Shown one piece after another: positions 16,011 through 24,038 of a DNA stretch of 30,415 nucleotides (position 1 is the first letter of the stretch; every line of letters begins with the position of its first letter). A program made the position numbers and the translations under genes. Below the pieces are notes generated by a model. It saw nothing but the letters and a program-made list of their open reading frames with translations. It was not told where the DNA came from and did not search any database. Source of the DNA: Streptomyces xylophagus (GTDB lineage Bacteria; Actinomycetota; Actinomycetes; Streptomycetales; Streptomycetaceae); assembly GCF_000716435.1 (NCBI RefSeq), contig NZ_JNWO01000051.1, positions 1-30,415 of the forward strand. The letters are read 5' to 3'.

Positions 16011-16939
16011 GCGACTCCCCCCAGGTGATCGTCGGCGTCGACATCGGCGGGACGACCACCCAGGTCGCGCTGTGCACGGCCGAACTCGACGTCCTGGACC
16101 GGACGGAGGTGCCGACCCCGGCGAGCGAGGGCGGGACGGCGATGCTCGCCGCCGCGCTCTCGGCGCTACGGCTGCTGCTGGACCGTACGCCCGCCCGGTT
16201 GCTCGGGGTCGGGGTCGGCGCGGCCGGACTCGTGGACGCGCGGGCCGGGCGGATCCTCGTGGCGAGTGATTCCTTTCGCGGCTGGGCCGGGTTCGAGGTG
16301 ACGGCGGCCGTCGAACAGGCCCTGGGCGTACCGGCGTTCCTCGACAACGACGTCAACGCGTTTCTGCGCGGGGAGGTCGCGAAGGGTGCGGTCGTCGGTG
16401 CGGAGAACGTGCTCGGGATGACGCTCGGCACGGGGGTGGGGGGCGCGCTGTGGCTGAATGGCGCCCTTTACGACGGGCCGCACGGGGCCGCGGGCGAGAT
16501 CGGTCATGTCCCGGGGTTCGGTGAGCTGCCGTGCACGTGTGGGGGGCGAGGGCATCTGGAGACGCTGGCCTCGGGGCGTTCGATCGCGGCGCGGTACGGG
16601 GAGCGGACGGGCATGGACCGTACCGCTCGCGTGATCGCCCAGGAGGCCCGTCGGGGCGATCCGGACGCGCTCGCCGTGTACGAGGCCGCGGGCCGCGGTG
16701 TCGCCCGTGCGCTGCTGATCACGGCGGGGCTGCTGGATGTCACGACGTGTGTGATCGGTGGGGGTGTCAGCCGGTCGTGGGAGCTGGTCGAGTCGGCGAT
16801 CCTGGAGACGCTGGCGCTGGAGCCGCCGGTCGGCGGTCACCCGGTGCGGGTGCTGCCGGCGCGGCTGGGCGGGGACGCGGTGGCGATCGGGGCGGCGGCC
16901 CGGGCGCGGGCGGAACTCGGTGTGGGCGCGGGTGTGTGA
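16007..16939 (+). CDS. ROK family sugar kinase
   Basis: A 310-residue cytoplasmic kinase expected to phosphorylate a hexose or amino sugar with ATP. It shows the phosphate-binding loop VGVDIGGTTTQVALC near the N-terminus, catalytic-region Asp in FLDNDVNAFLRGE (about residues 112-124), and the ROK signature LGTGVGGALWLNG. The zinc site reads CTCGGRGHLE: the third Cys of the usual C-x-C-G-x-x-G-C-x-E is His, while the neighbouring E-I-G-H is kept. His can still coordinate zinc. No HTH is present, so this is an enzyme rather than a regulator. Start GTG at 16007 overlaps the ATPase stop by four bases. Being co-transcribed with a peptide-type importer suggests that the imported compound contains, or releases, a sugar. 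Confidence 0.9.
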   Translation: MSDSPQVIVGVDIGGTTTQVALCTAELDVLDRTEVPTPASEGGTAMLAAALSALRLLLDRTPARLLGVGVGAAGLVDARAGRILVASDSFRGWAGFEVTAAVEQALGVPAFLDNDVNAFLRGEVAKGAVVGAENVLGMTLGTGVGGALWLNGALYDGPHGAAGEIGHVPGFGELPCTCGGRGHLETLASGRSIAARYGERTGMDRTARVIAQEARRGDPDALAVYEAAGRGVARALLITAGLLDVTTCVIGGGVSRSWELVESAILETLALEPPVGGHPVRVLPARLGGDAVAIGAAARARAELGVGAGV

Positions 16940-17025
16940 GGCCTGCCGACGGCACTGATCCACACAGGGGACGCCCAGCCCACACCAACGTGAACGACGG
17001 GATCCGGCCAAGCACGACCGTGTGA

Positions 17026-17092
17026 TTGACGCGCACGCGCCCCATCTCTACCTTCTGATCGACTTACCGAACCACGTTCGGGATGTCGAACG
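17026..17092 (+). promoter_or_regulatory. Promoter and candidate operator of the GH43 gene
   Basis: TTGACG at 17026-17031 and TACCTT at 17049-17054 are spaced by 17 bases, a fair housekeeping-type promoter. Downstream, CGTTCG (17075-17080) and CGAACG (17087-17092) form a perfect 6+6 inverted repeat with a six-base spacer. A repressor bound there would sit just after the transcription start. This is the usual layout for substrate-induced hydrolase genes. The regulator is not in the window. Confidence 0.4.
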
Positions 17093-17132
17093 ATATGAAT
17101 CTATGGGCCGCTCGTATCCCCCTGGAGAACAC

Positions 17133-18530
17133 ATGGCCGTCCCTCCCCTCCCCCACCCGTCCCGCCGTCTCTTCCTCGGCATGGCCGCTACCGTCCCCCT
17201 CGCGGCCACCGGTGCGCTCACCCTCGGCGCCGGCAGCGCCCAGGCCGCCACCAACTCGGCGTATGTCATGTGCTACTTCACCGAGTCGCCGACGTTCCTG
17301 GGCGCCAACTACGGTCTGCACCTGGCCGTCAGCCCGGACGGTCTGGAGTGGACCCCGCTCAACCAGAACGCCCCCGTCGCCACCCCGACCGCCGGCTCCC
17401 TCGGCCTGCGCGACCCGTTCATCCTGCGCAAGCAGGACGGCACGTTCGTGGTCCTCGCGACCGATCTCAACGGCACCGACTGGTCGTACGTCAGCCAGTA
17501 CATCCACGTGTGGGACTCCGCCGATCTGCGTACCTTCACCGGCTACCGGCGAATGAAGGTGCACAGCCTGGACACCCACGCGTGGGCGCCGGAGTCCTTC
17601 TGGGACGCGGGCCGGGGTCAGTACGGGGTGATCTACTCGGCCGTCAACGACAGCGGCCACAACGTCATCATGGTCAACTACACCAGTGACTTCGTGACCG
17701 CCGGTGATCCGCAGGTGTTCTTCGACCCCGGTTACGACGTCATCGACGGTGACCTCGCCGTGGGCGTGAACGGCGTCAACTACCTCTACTTCAAGAAGAA
17801 TTCGACGCTGGTCGGCGCGAAGTCCACGTCACTGGACCCCGGCAGTTTCACGGAGTTCAGCACGGCCGTCTCGCACAACGGCACCGAGGCGCCGACGTTG
17901 GTCAAGTCCCTTGCGTCCAGCTCGACTTGGTACCTCTGGGGCGACACCTGGGACCCGAACGGCGTCTTCTACGCCTGGCAGACCAGCAGTCTCGCCGCCG
18001 GCACCTGGACGGCCGTCGACCAGAAGCTCTACACGCAGCCGCTCAACTCCAAGCACTGCGGCATCCAGCCGATCACCACGGCCGAGTACAACAACCTCAT
18101 CGCCAAGTGGGGCACGCCCGCCTGGAACCGGCTCAAGTCCTACAACTACCCGGCCCGTTACGTCCGCCACTCCAACTTCATCGGCCGGATCGACGAGTAC
18201 GCCTTCGACCCGTACACCGACTCCCAGTGGACGCTGGTGCCGGGTCTCGCGGACTCGACCGGGGTGTCCTTCCAGTCGGTCAACTACCCGACCCGCTATC
18301 TGCGGCACTACAACTACGCGCTCCAACTCGACGTGAACGACGGCACGTCGACGTTCGCCGGGGACGCGACGTTCTACCGGACCGCGGGGCTGGCGGACTC
18401 CTCCTGGGCGTCCTTCCGGTCGTACAACAACCCGACCCGGTACATCAGGCACTCCAACTACGTGCTGCGCATCGACCCGATCTCGACGGCCACGGACCAG
18501 CAGGACGCGACGTTCCACGTCGGTTACTGA
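17133..18530 (+). CDS. Secreted GH43 alpha-L-arabinofuranosidase-type enzyme with C-terminal AbfB (CBM42) domain
   Basis: A 465-residue exported glycoside hydrolase. A Tat signal peptide begins SRRLFLG (twin Arg11-Arg12) and ends near AQA-A around residue 37. The catalytic domain (about 42-325) shows GH43 landmarks: RDPFIL, the WAPESFWD segment, and GTEAPTLVK as the probable acid-catalyst region. The C-terminal beta-trefoil (about 328-464) has three repeats of the pattern Y/N-N/Y-P-x-R-Y-x-R-H, the AbfB/CBM42 fold that binds arabinofuranose side chains. The architecture matches the exo-1,5-alpha-L-arabinofuranosidase of S. avermitilis (GH43 with CBM42), so arabinan is the favoured substrate; arabinoxylan-active enzymes are alternatives. 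The ATG at 17133 has GGAG six bases upstream. It is transcribed alone and ends at a strong hairpin. Confidence 0.85.
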   Translation: MAVPPLPHPSRRLFLGMAATVPLAATGALTLGAGSAQAATNSAYVMCYFTESPTFLGANYGLHLAVSPDGLEWTPLNQNAPVATPTAGSLGLRDPFILRKQDGTFVVLATDLNGTDWSYVSQYIHVWDSADLRTFTGYRRMKVHSLDTHAWAPESFWDAGRGQYGVIYSAVNDSGHNVIMVNYTSDFVTAGDPQVFFDPGYDVIDGDLAVGVNGVNYLYFKKNSTLVGAKSTSLDPGSFTEFSTAVSHNGTEAPTLVKSLASSSTWYLWGDTWDPNGVFYAWQTSSLAAGTWTAVDQKLYTQPLNSKHCGIQPITTAEYNNLIAKWGTPAWNRLKSYNYPARYVRHSNFIGRIDEYAFDPYTDSQWTLVPGLADSTGVSFQSVNYPTRYLRHYNYALQLDVNDGTSTFAGDATFYRTAGLADSSWASFRSYNNPTRYIRHSNYVLRIDPISTATDQQDATFHVGY

Positions 18531-18543
18531 GCCTCTCCGGGCA

Positions 18544-18589
18544 CGACGACGCGGGTGCCTCCCGGAGAACGGAGGCACCCGCGTCGTCG
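18544..18589. terminator. Bidirectional hairpin terminator
   Basis: Two perfect 19-base arms (18544-18562 and 18571-18589, core GACGCGGGTGCCTCC) with an eight-base loop lie between the convergent GH43 and osmoprotectant-binding genes. There is no U-tract, as is common for Streptomyces terminators. It should work in both directions. Confidence 0.9.
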
Positions 18590-18599
18590 CCGGAGAAGG

Positions 18600-19562
18600 T
18601 CAGCTCAGGCCGGCCGTCTTCAGCCAGGCCTTCGCCACGTCCAGCGGGTCCTTGTTCTGGGAGCCCACCTGGGTGTCGAGGTCGAGCAGGGTCGCCGTGT
18701 CGAGCTTCGCGGAGACCGCGTTGAGGGCGGCCACGCCGGCGGCGGAGAGGCCGCTCTTGTAGACCAGGGGCTGCACGTTCTCGAAACCGAAGAGGCGCTT
18801 CGGGTCCTGGAGCGTGACGTGCTTCTCCTTGGCGATGGTCGGGTCCGTGCTGAAGAGGTCCGCCGCCTGCACGGTGTTCTTCTGCAGCGCGGCGGCCGTC
18901 AGCGGGCCGCCCGCGTCCAGCGCCTTGAAGGACTTGAACTCCAGGCCATAGACGGACTTCAGGCCCACCAGGCCCTGCTGCCGGGTCTGGAACTCCGGCG
19001 AGGCGCCGATGACCAGGTCCTTGGCGATGGACTTGAGGTCCGCGATGCTGGAGTCGCCCGTGAGGTTGTACTTCTTCGCGGTCTCCGCGTTGAGCGTGAC
19101 CGTGTCCTTGTCCTCGGCGGCGGCCGGGTCGAGCAGCGTCAGCTTGGTGTCGAGCTTGGCGTTGATCGCGGCCGTGGTCGCGGCGAGGGTCGCCGGGGTG
19201 GCCTTCGGGTCGAGGTAGGCCAGCAGCGCGCCGTTGTACTCGGGCAGCACGGTGATGGTGCCGTTCTTGAGCAGGCCGTACGTCGTCTCACGGCTGCCGA
19301 TGTTCGGCTTGTAAGTGACCTTGACGCCCTTGGCCTTGAGAGCCTCGCCGTAGATGTCGGCGATCAGGATGCTCTCGGCGAAGTTGTTCGAGCCGACGAC
19401 GACGGTGTCACCGCTGGCCTTGCCGCCCGAGAGCGGGTTGTCGGACTTGCTGTCGGAGGACGAACCACATCCCGTGACAAGCGCAGCCGTGGCGGCGAGG
19501 GCGATGGCCGCCGCGCCGGGGTACCTAGTGCTGGACCAGCTGTTCTTCGCTTTAGAAGTCAC
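18600..19562 (-). CDS. Osmoprotectant (glycine betaine/choline type) ABC transporter substrate-binding lipoprotein, OpuAC family
   Basis: A 320-residue lipoprotein with signal peptide ending in LVTGC (Cys32) and an acidic/Ser-rich tether. The mature protein follows the OpuCC/ProX pattern: VVVGSNNFAESILIADIYGEAL, NIGSRETTYGLL, TVLPEYNGALLAYL, and later QAADLFSTDPTIAKEKHVTLQDPKRLFGFENVQPLV. It captures quaternary amines for import during osmotic stress. The GTG at 19562 is chosen because it gives a normal lipoprotein signal; an upstream ATG would add 27 residues before it. Its membrane and ATPase subunits are encoded at 24039-26541 on the same strand, about 4.5 kb away, with conservon 2 in between on the other strand. 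Confidence 0.9.
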   Translation of the reverse strand: MTSKAKNSWSSTRYPGAAAIALAATAALVTGCGSSSDSKSDNPLSGGKASGDTVVVGSNNFAESILIADIYGEALKAKGVKVTYKPNIGSRETTYGLLKNGTITVLPEYNGALLAYLDPKATPATLAATTAAINAKLDTKLTLLDPAAAEDKDTVTLNAETAKKYNLTGDSSIADLKSIAKDLVIGASPEFQTRQQGLVGLKSVYGLEFKSFKALDAGGPLTAAALQKNTVQAADLFSTDPTIAKEKHVTLQDPKRLFGFENVQPLVYKSGLSAAGVAALNAVSAKLDTATLLDLDTQVGSQNKDPLDVAKAWLKTAGLS

Positions 19563-19926
19563 AATTCCCGTTCCGGGGTTGGATGTTGGCACAGGCGTGC
19601 AGGCATGGCTGTGGCGTCCACGCGCGGGGCGTGAATGCCGCACTCCGCTGATCCAATCCAGCCGGTTCTTGGTCAGTCAAGAGAACTCTGGTCACCGATT
19701 GGCCTCAATGAGTGCCCAGTTGTGAAGGCAACGTAAACAGACCGGTCACGAACACGGGCGCTTTGTAATTGATTCTTGACGTAGGGCGACGCACTTGATC
19801 GTTCAAAGAGGCGGTAGTCTCCCCGGAGTTGGCGTCGGTCACAGCGGTGTGCGGGGGCCGCTTCGATCAAAAACAGTCACGTGTGTCGCTGCGCGTACCG
19901 TGACAACACCCCACGAAGGAGGCCTG
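19563..19926. other. Divergent intergenic region between the osmoprotectant lipoprotein and conservon 2
   Basis: A 364-base gene-free stretch. For the minus-strand lipoprotein gene a promoter can be proposed: -35 TTGACT (plus-strand complement at 19675-19680) and -10 TTGGAT (19651-19656) with an 18-base spacer, giving a leader of about 80 bases. For the plus-strand conservon, TTGACG lies at 19776-19781 and TAGTCT at 19815-19820, but they are not correctly spaced to each other. An eight-base palindrome GACCGGTC is at 19740-19747. The middle (about 19730-19800) is AT-richer than its surroundings, consistent with regulatory DNA. I see no RNA gene or riboswitch. Confidence 0.4.
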
Positions 19927-22428
19927 GTGTCCATACGGGGCTTCGCAGACCGTTGGCCCTTCAGGCGCAAGCTCAATCTGCTCGTCGGCGTACCGCTCGC
20001 GGTGGTCGCGGTGCTGCTGGCGTATCTCATCTCCGATGAGATCGGGCAGTCGACGGACGCGAGCGACGCGGCCCGGCTGGTGCGTGACAGCGGGCAGGTC
20101 GCCGAACTGGTGAACCTCGTGGAGGCGGAGCACCAGCAGGCCATCCTGCTCTCCGTCCGCTTCGAGGCCACCAACGACGGCGGCACACCCTCGCAGAGCG
20201 CCTTCCGCAAGGCCCAGATGGCCGTGGACAAGCAGGTCCAGAAGGTGCGCGACACCTTCGGCGACCGGCTGCCGGCCAGCGAGGCCCAGGCACTGAAGGA
20301 GATCAACGGCCTGCAGACGCTGCGCGACACCGTCGCACAGAGCTATCTGCCCGCCGACAACATCGACCCGGCGTACACCAGCGCCTCCGACGGTCTGATC
20401 GACGGGCTCGACCTCGAGCACAACGCGAACCTCGCCACCACCTTCACCGGCAACCTGCTGGACTCCGTGCTGCGGGCCGATGCCGCCCACAGCTCGTTCG
20501 AGACCAGCGTGTTCTCGGCGACGACCGGTGACAGCAACGCGCTCATCGAGTACAACAACGCGGTCGGCTCCTACGACCTCTTCACCTACCAGTCCGCCCG
20601 GTTCGCCCGGTTCGCCACCGAGGTCCAGGCCGACCAGCTCTCCGGGATCGAGCACACCCCCGCGCAGCGGGAGATCGCCCAGGCCTACGCCGAGCTGCAG
20701 ATCGACCCCAGCGGGCTGCAGGCCGAGACGCCCGGCGCCGTCCGCAATGCCTTCGCGGACGCCATGAGCGACTACCCCGCCTATCCGCAACAGGCCGCGA
20801 GCCGGCTGAAGATCACCGGCTCGCTCATCGACCAGATCGCCGCCCGCGCGGACAGCGCCTCCAGCGACGCCTCCTGGCGCGCCGGGCTGCTGCTGAGCCT
20901 GTCGCTGCTCGGCTTCGCGCTGTGGCTCGTCTTCGTGGTGGTCGTGCGCCGCTCGGTGGTCCGCCCGGTGCAGGCCCTGACCGGTGCCGCGAAGCAGGTC
21001 GCCGAGGTCGCGGGCCGTGAACTCGCCCGCGTGGCCGACGACGACGCCGAGGACGACGGGCCGCCGCTGCTGCGGGACATGCCGGTCACCGCGAAGGACG
21101 AGATCGGTGACCTCGCCGAGGCCTTCAACCATGTGCAGACCACGGCCGCCGCGCTGCTGGCCCGCCAGGTGGTCAGCCGGCGCAACGTCGCCGAGATGTT
21201 CGGCAACGTCGGCCGCCGCGTCAGCAACCTGACGACCCGTCAACTCGCCCTGATCGACGCGGTGGAGCGCGGCGAGACGGACCCTGCACTCCTCGAGCGC
21301 CTCTACTCCATCGACCACATCGCCGTACGCCTGCGCCGCAACGCGGACAGCCTGATGCTGCTCGCCGGCATCCGCGAGACGGTGATGGACGGCGGACCCA
21401 CCGAACTCACCAACGTCGTGCGGGCCGCGCTGGGCCAGATCGAGGGCTTCCAGCGGGTCGGGCTGCGGGCCGACACCGAGGTCATGGTGGAGCCCGACAT
21501 CATCGGCGACCTCACGCTGATGGTGGCCGAACTCCTGGAGAACGCGGTCTCGTTCTCACCCGCGGGCAGCCCCGTCGAGGTGGTCGTACGGACCGACGGC
21601 GACGACGCGCTGATCGTGGTCGCCGACCACGGTCTCGGGATGAGCGCCGACCGCATCGCCGAGGAGAACGCCCGGCTGGTCCACCGCGAGCGTCTCGACC
21701 TGGTGCCGACGAAGGTGCTGGGCCTGTTCGTGGTCGGTATGCTCGCCCGCCGCTGGGACATCGACGTCACCCTGGCCCGCACGCCGGGCGGCGGTGTGAC
21801 GGCGGAGGTGACGATCCCCGCGTCGCTGCTGCTACGCATGAGCGCGCTGGCCTCCGGCGGTCCGACGGAAGGGCACGCGGGCTCGGGCAAGGCGCTCGCG
21901 GCCACTACCGCGGGGTCCGGTGCCGTCAACTCCGCCCAGGACCAGCAGCGTCCGACGCCTTCCTGGGCCGCCTCGGACTCCGGACCACGCCCGTCGATCA
22001 CCCTGAACAGGCCCGAGCCGATCGCGTCCGAGCACCTGCGCGCCGAGGACGAGCCCGTCCCGCTCCCCCGCCGGGTCTCCCGGTACGAGACGGTGACGGC
22101 AGCCGCCGCCGCGGCCCCGCCCGTCACCCATCACGCCCCGGCGGACGAGTCCGCCACCGCCCCTGACGACGACCCCGGAGGCTCCCGCCCCCTGCGTCGC
22201 CGGGTCAAGGGCGCCACCCTTCGTACGGGCGCCGACGCCGCCGCCCAGCAAGCCGCCAGGCAGGCCCCCCGGCCCGCCGACGCGGACGCCGTCCGCTCGG
22301 CCCTCGAAGAGTTCGAGGCCGCCGTGGAGCAAGCGCACCGGGACAGCGACACGCTCTCCGGTCTGCGCGTCGCGGACGCGGACCACCCGCACGACCAGAT
22401 CCATCTCCCGAAAGGAGCGGAGCAGTGA
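19927..22428 (+). CDS. cvnA: Conservon sensor histidine kinase CvnA (conservon 2), NIT type
   Basis: An 833-residue membrane kinase. Order: first helix (about 14-34, LNLLVGVPLAVVAVLLAYLI), helical extracytoplasmic NIT-like sensor (about 40-312), second helix (about 319-343), HAMP (about 345-410), dimerisation region, HATPase_c (about 520-640), then a long Pro/Ala/acid-rich tail. The dimerisation motif is intact, IDHIAVRLRRNADSL with His464. The N-box has E535 and N539, and the G1 box D567-x-G-x-G. The GTG at 19927 is set by AAGGAGG at 19916-19922. It would transmit an external or membrane signal to CvnB-CvnD. It diverges from the osmoprotectant lipoprotein gene, so the two share one regulatory region. 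The stop overlaps the cvnB GTG by four bases. Confidence 0.92.
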   Translation: MSIRGFADRWPFRRKLNLLVGVPLAVVAVLLAYLISDEIGQSTDASDAARLVRDSGQVAELVNLVEAEHQQAILLSVRFEATNDGGTPSQSAFRKAQMAVDKQVQKVRDTFGDRLPASEAQALKEINGLQTLRDTVAQSYLPADNIDPAYTSASDGLIDGLDLEHNANLATTFTGNLLDSVLRADAAHSSFETSVFSATTGDSNALIEYNNAVGSYDLFTYQSARFARFATEVQADQLSGIEHTPAQREIAQAYAELQIDPSGLQAETPGAVRNAFADAMSDYPAYPQQAASRLKITGSLIDQIAARADSASSDASWRAGLLLSLSLLGFALWLVFVVVVRRSVVRPVQALTGAAKQVAEVAGRELARVADDDAEDDGPPLLRDMPVTAKDEIGDLAEAFNHVQTTAAALLARQVVSRRNVAEMFGNVGRRVSNLTTRQLALIDAVERGETDPALLERLYSIDHIAVRLRRNADSLMLLAGIRETVMDGGPTELTNVVRAALGQIEGFQRVGLRADTEVMVEPDIIGDLTLMVAELLENAVSFSPAGSPVEVVVRTDGDDALIVVADHGLGMSADRIAEENARLVHRERLDLVPTKVLGLFVVGMLARRWDIDVTLARTPGGGVTAEVTIPASLLLRMSALASGGPTEGHAGSGKALAATTAGSGAVNSAQDQQRPTPSWAASDSGPRPSITLNRPEPIASEHLRAEDEPVPLPRRVSRYETVTAAAAAAPPVTHHAPADESATAPDDDPGGSRPLRRRVKGATLRTGADAAAQQAARQAPRPADADAVRSALEEFEAAVEQAHRDSDTLSGLRVADADHPHDQIHLPKGAEQ

Positions 22429-22901
22429 GTACGTCGACAGGTGACACTCCCAGGGGAGGCACCACGCCGGCCGAACTGCAGGCAGCCGCGGCCGATTTCA
22501 ACTGGCTGCTCAACCGTTTCGCGACGGAGACCGCAGGTGTCGTCGACGCCATCGCGGTGTCGTCCGACGGTCTGCTGATCGCCGTGGCCGAACTGCGCGA
22601 GCACGCCCACTCCGAACGCCTCGGGGCCATCGTCTCCGGCATCACCAGCCTGGCCGCCGGAGCCTCGGGCAACTACGGTCTCGGTGGCCTGAACAAGGTC
22701 ATCATCGACCTGGAGGGCGGCCACGTCCTCGTCTCCGCGATCGGCAGCGGCGCCGTCCTCGGCGTCGTCACCGACAAGGAGGCCAAGCTCGGCAACATCG
22801 CCTACGAGATGACGCTGTTCGCCAACCGTGCCGGTTCCGCGCTCAACCCCCAGCTGGTCCTCCAGCTGAAGAACAGCGTCGGCGCCGCTTCGGCTCGGTG
22901 A
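22425..22901 (+). CDS. cvnB: Roadblock/LC7-domain protein CvnB (conservon 2)
   Basis: A 158-residue roadblock-fold protein, predicted regulator and partner of CvnD. It has the core pattern FNWLLNRFATETAGVVDAIA, then VSSDGLLIAV and IVSGITSLAAGASGNYGLGG, with the central strand VIIDLEGGHVLVSAI. The GTG at 22425 overlaps the kinase stop and has AAAGGAG at 22411-22417, so initiation is well supported. Compared with the conservon 1 paralogue it has a longer N-terminal extension and a different middle segment. A 36-base gap follows before cvnC. Confidence 0.93.
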   Translation: MSTSTGDTPRGGTTPAELQAAAADFNWLLNRFATETAGVVDAIAVSSDGLLIAVAELREHAHSERLGAIVSGITSLAAGASGNYGLGGLNKVIIDLEGGHVLVSAIGSGAVLGVVTDKEAKLGNIAYEMTLFANRAGSALNPQLVLQLKNSVGAASAR

Positions 22902-22937
22902 CCGGTCCCCGACCGGTCGAGAGAGGAACAGCCACTC

Positions 22938-23393
22938 ATGCCCGACGGCCGCACTCCGAGCGGTGCCGGCGCGGACGGGGCCACACCCCCCGGTCGCGAT
23001 CCGGTGCGCCCGCCCTCCGCCGTACGGCCGTTCCTGGTCACCGCCGGCCGGGTGGCGGGCGCCGGAGCGGCCGACTCCGGGCGGCCGATCCCGGTCGAGA
23101 CCCAGGTGGTGGCCACGGCCGCCGGGCTCGAGGTGCTCGACCGGCTCTCCTTCGAGCAGCACGACATCGTCGCCGCCTGCCGGCAGCCGCAGTCCCTCGC
23201 GGAGATCGCGGCCCGGCTGCGACTGCACCTGAACGTGGTGCGGGTCCTCGCCGAGGACCTGCGCGCCGCCGGGCAGTTGACGGTGCACGTGCCGAACACC
23301 GACATCACCCATGACGCAACCGTCCTGCGAAGGGTCATCGATGGCCTCCGCGCCATCCCCAACTCCCGGGGAGTACTCCGTGACACCGACTGA
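22938..23393 (+). CDS. cvnC: DUF742 protein CvnC (conservon 2)
   Basis: A 151-residue DUF742 protein. An N-terminal Pro/Gly-rich extension precedes the family segment VRPFLVTAGRV. A C-terminal winged-helix-like part follows: DIVAACRQPQSLAEIAARLRLHLNVVRVLAEDLRAAGQL. The ATG at 22938 has GAGAGGAA at 22921-22928. The last 14 bases overlap cvnD if that gene starts at 23380, the same overlap length as in conservon 1. Molecular role unknown. Confidence 0.9.
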   Translation: MPDGRTPSGAGADGATPPGRDPVRPPSAVRPFLVTAGRVAGAGAADSGRPIPVETQVVATAAGLEVLDRLSFEQHDIVAACRQPQSLAEIAARLRLHLNVVRVLAEDLRAAGQLTVHVPNTDITHDATVLRRVIDGLRAIPNSRGVLRDTD

Positions 23394-23979
23394 ACCGGTC
23401 GCCCGCGGTGCGGCTGCGCAGACCGTCGTACGACCGCCGCTTCCGGTGAAGATGGTCGTCGCGGGCGGCTTCGGCGTGGGCAAGACCACCACCGTGGGCG
23501 CGATCTCCGAGATCGAGCCGCTGACCACCGAGGCCGCCATCACCGAGGTCGCGGCGGGCGTGGACGACCTGTCCCACACCCCGCGCAAGACGACGACCAC
23601 GGTCGCGATGGACTTCGGCTGCATCACCATCGACCCGACCCTGAAGCTGTATCTGTTCGGTACGCCCGGGCAGGACCGGTTCGGCTTCATGTGGGACGAC
23701 ATCGTGGAGGGCGCGGTCGGCGGTCTCGTCATCGTCGACACCCGCAGGCTCGACGACTGCTACGCCGCGGTCGACTACTTCGAGCACAAGCAGATCCCGT
23801 TCGCGGTCGCCCTGAACGCCTTCGACGGCAAGATCGAGCACTCCCTCGACGAGGTCCGCTGGGCGCTCGACGTCAACGAACGCGTCCCGGTCATCGCCTT
23901 CGACGCCCGCGAGCGCGGCTCGGTGCGGGACGCGCTGCTGGTCGTACTGGAGCTGGCGCTGGCGCGCACGGAGAACTGA
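23380..23979 (+). CDS. cvnD: GTPase-like ATP/GTP-binding protein CvnD (conservon 2)
   Basis: A 199-residue small G-protein-like component with P-loop GGFGVGKTT at 29-37, switch II FGTPGQDRF, and an intact G4-type motif N146-A-F-D149. This is the normal CvnD form and contrasts with the conservon 1 copy. The GTG at 23380 is chosen because GGGAG (23369-23373) lies six bases upstream and because the overlap with cvnC then equals that of conservon 1. An upstream in-frame ATG at 23341, preceded by AAGGG, would add 13 residues and cannot be excluded. A strong hairpin follows the stop. Confidence 0.92.
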   Translation: MTPTEPVARGAAAQTVVRPPLPVKMVVAGGFGVGKTTTVGAISEIEPLTTEAAITEVAAGVDDLSHTPRKTTTTVAMDFGCITIDPTLKLYLFGTPGQDRFGFMWDDIVEGAVGGLVIVDTRRLDDCYAAVDYFEHKQIPFAVALNAFDGKIEHSLDEVRWALDVNERVPVIAFDARERGSVRDALLVVLELALARTEN

Positions 23980-23988
23980 GAGAACGGG

Positions 23989-24021
23989 AAGAGGGGGGAG
24001 GCTCGGGCCCTCCCCCCTCTT
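23989..24021. terminator. Bidirectional hairpin terminator after conservon 2
   Basis: AAGAGGGGGGAG (23989-24000) pairs perfectly with CTCCCCCCTCTT (24010-24021), plus one more G-C pair inside, and a short T-run follows on the plus strand. It separates convergent cvnD and the osmoprotectant permease gene. Confidence 0.88.
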
Positions 24022-24038
24022 TTCGCGTTCAGCGAGGC

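Noticed and set aside
19563..19926. Riboswitch (for example cyclic di-AMP type) upstream of the osmoprotectant lipoprotein
   Set aside because: The probable leader is only about 80 bases and I could not find the conserved helices or a terminator/anti-terminator pair.
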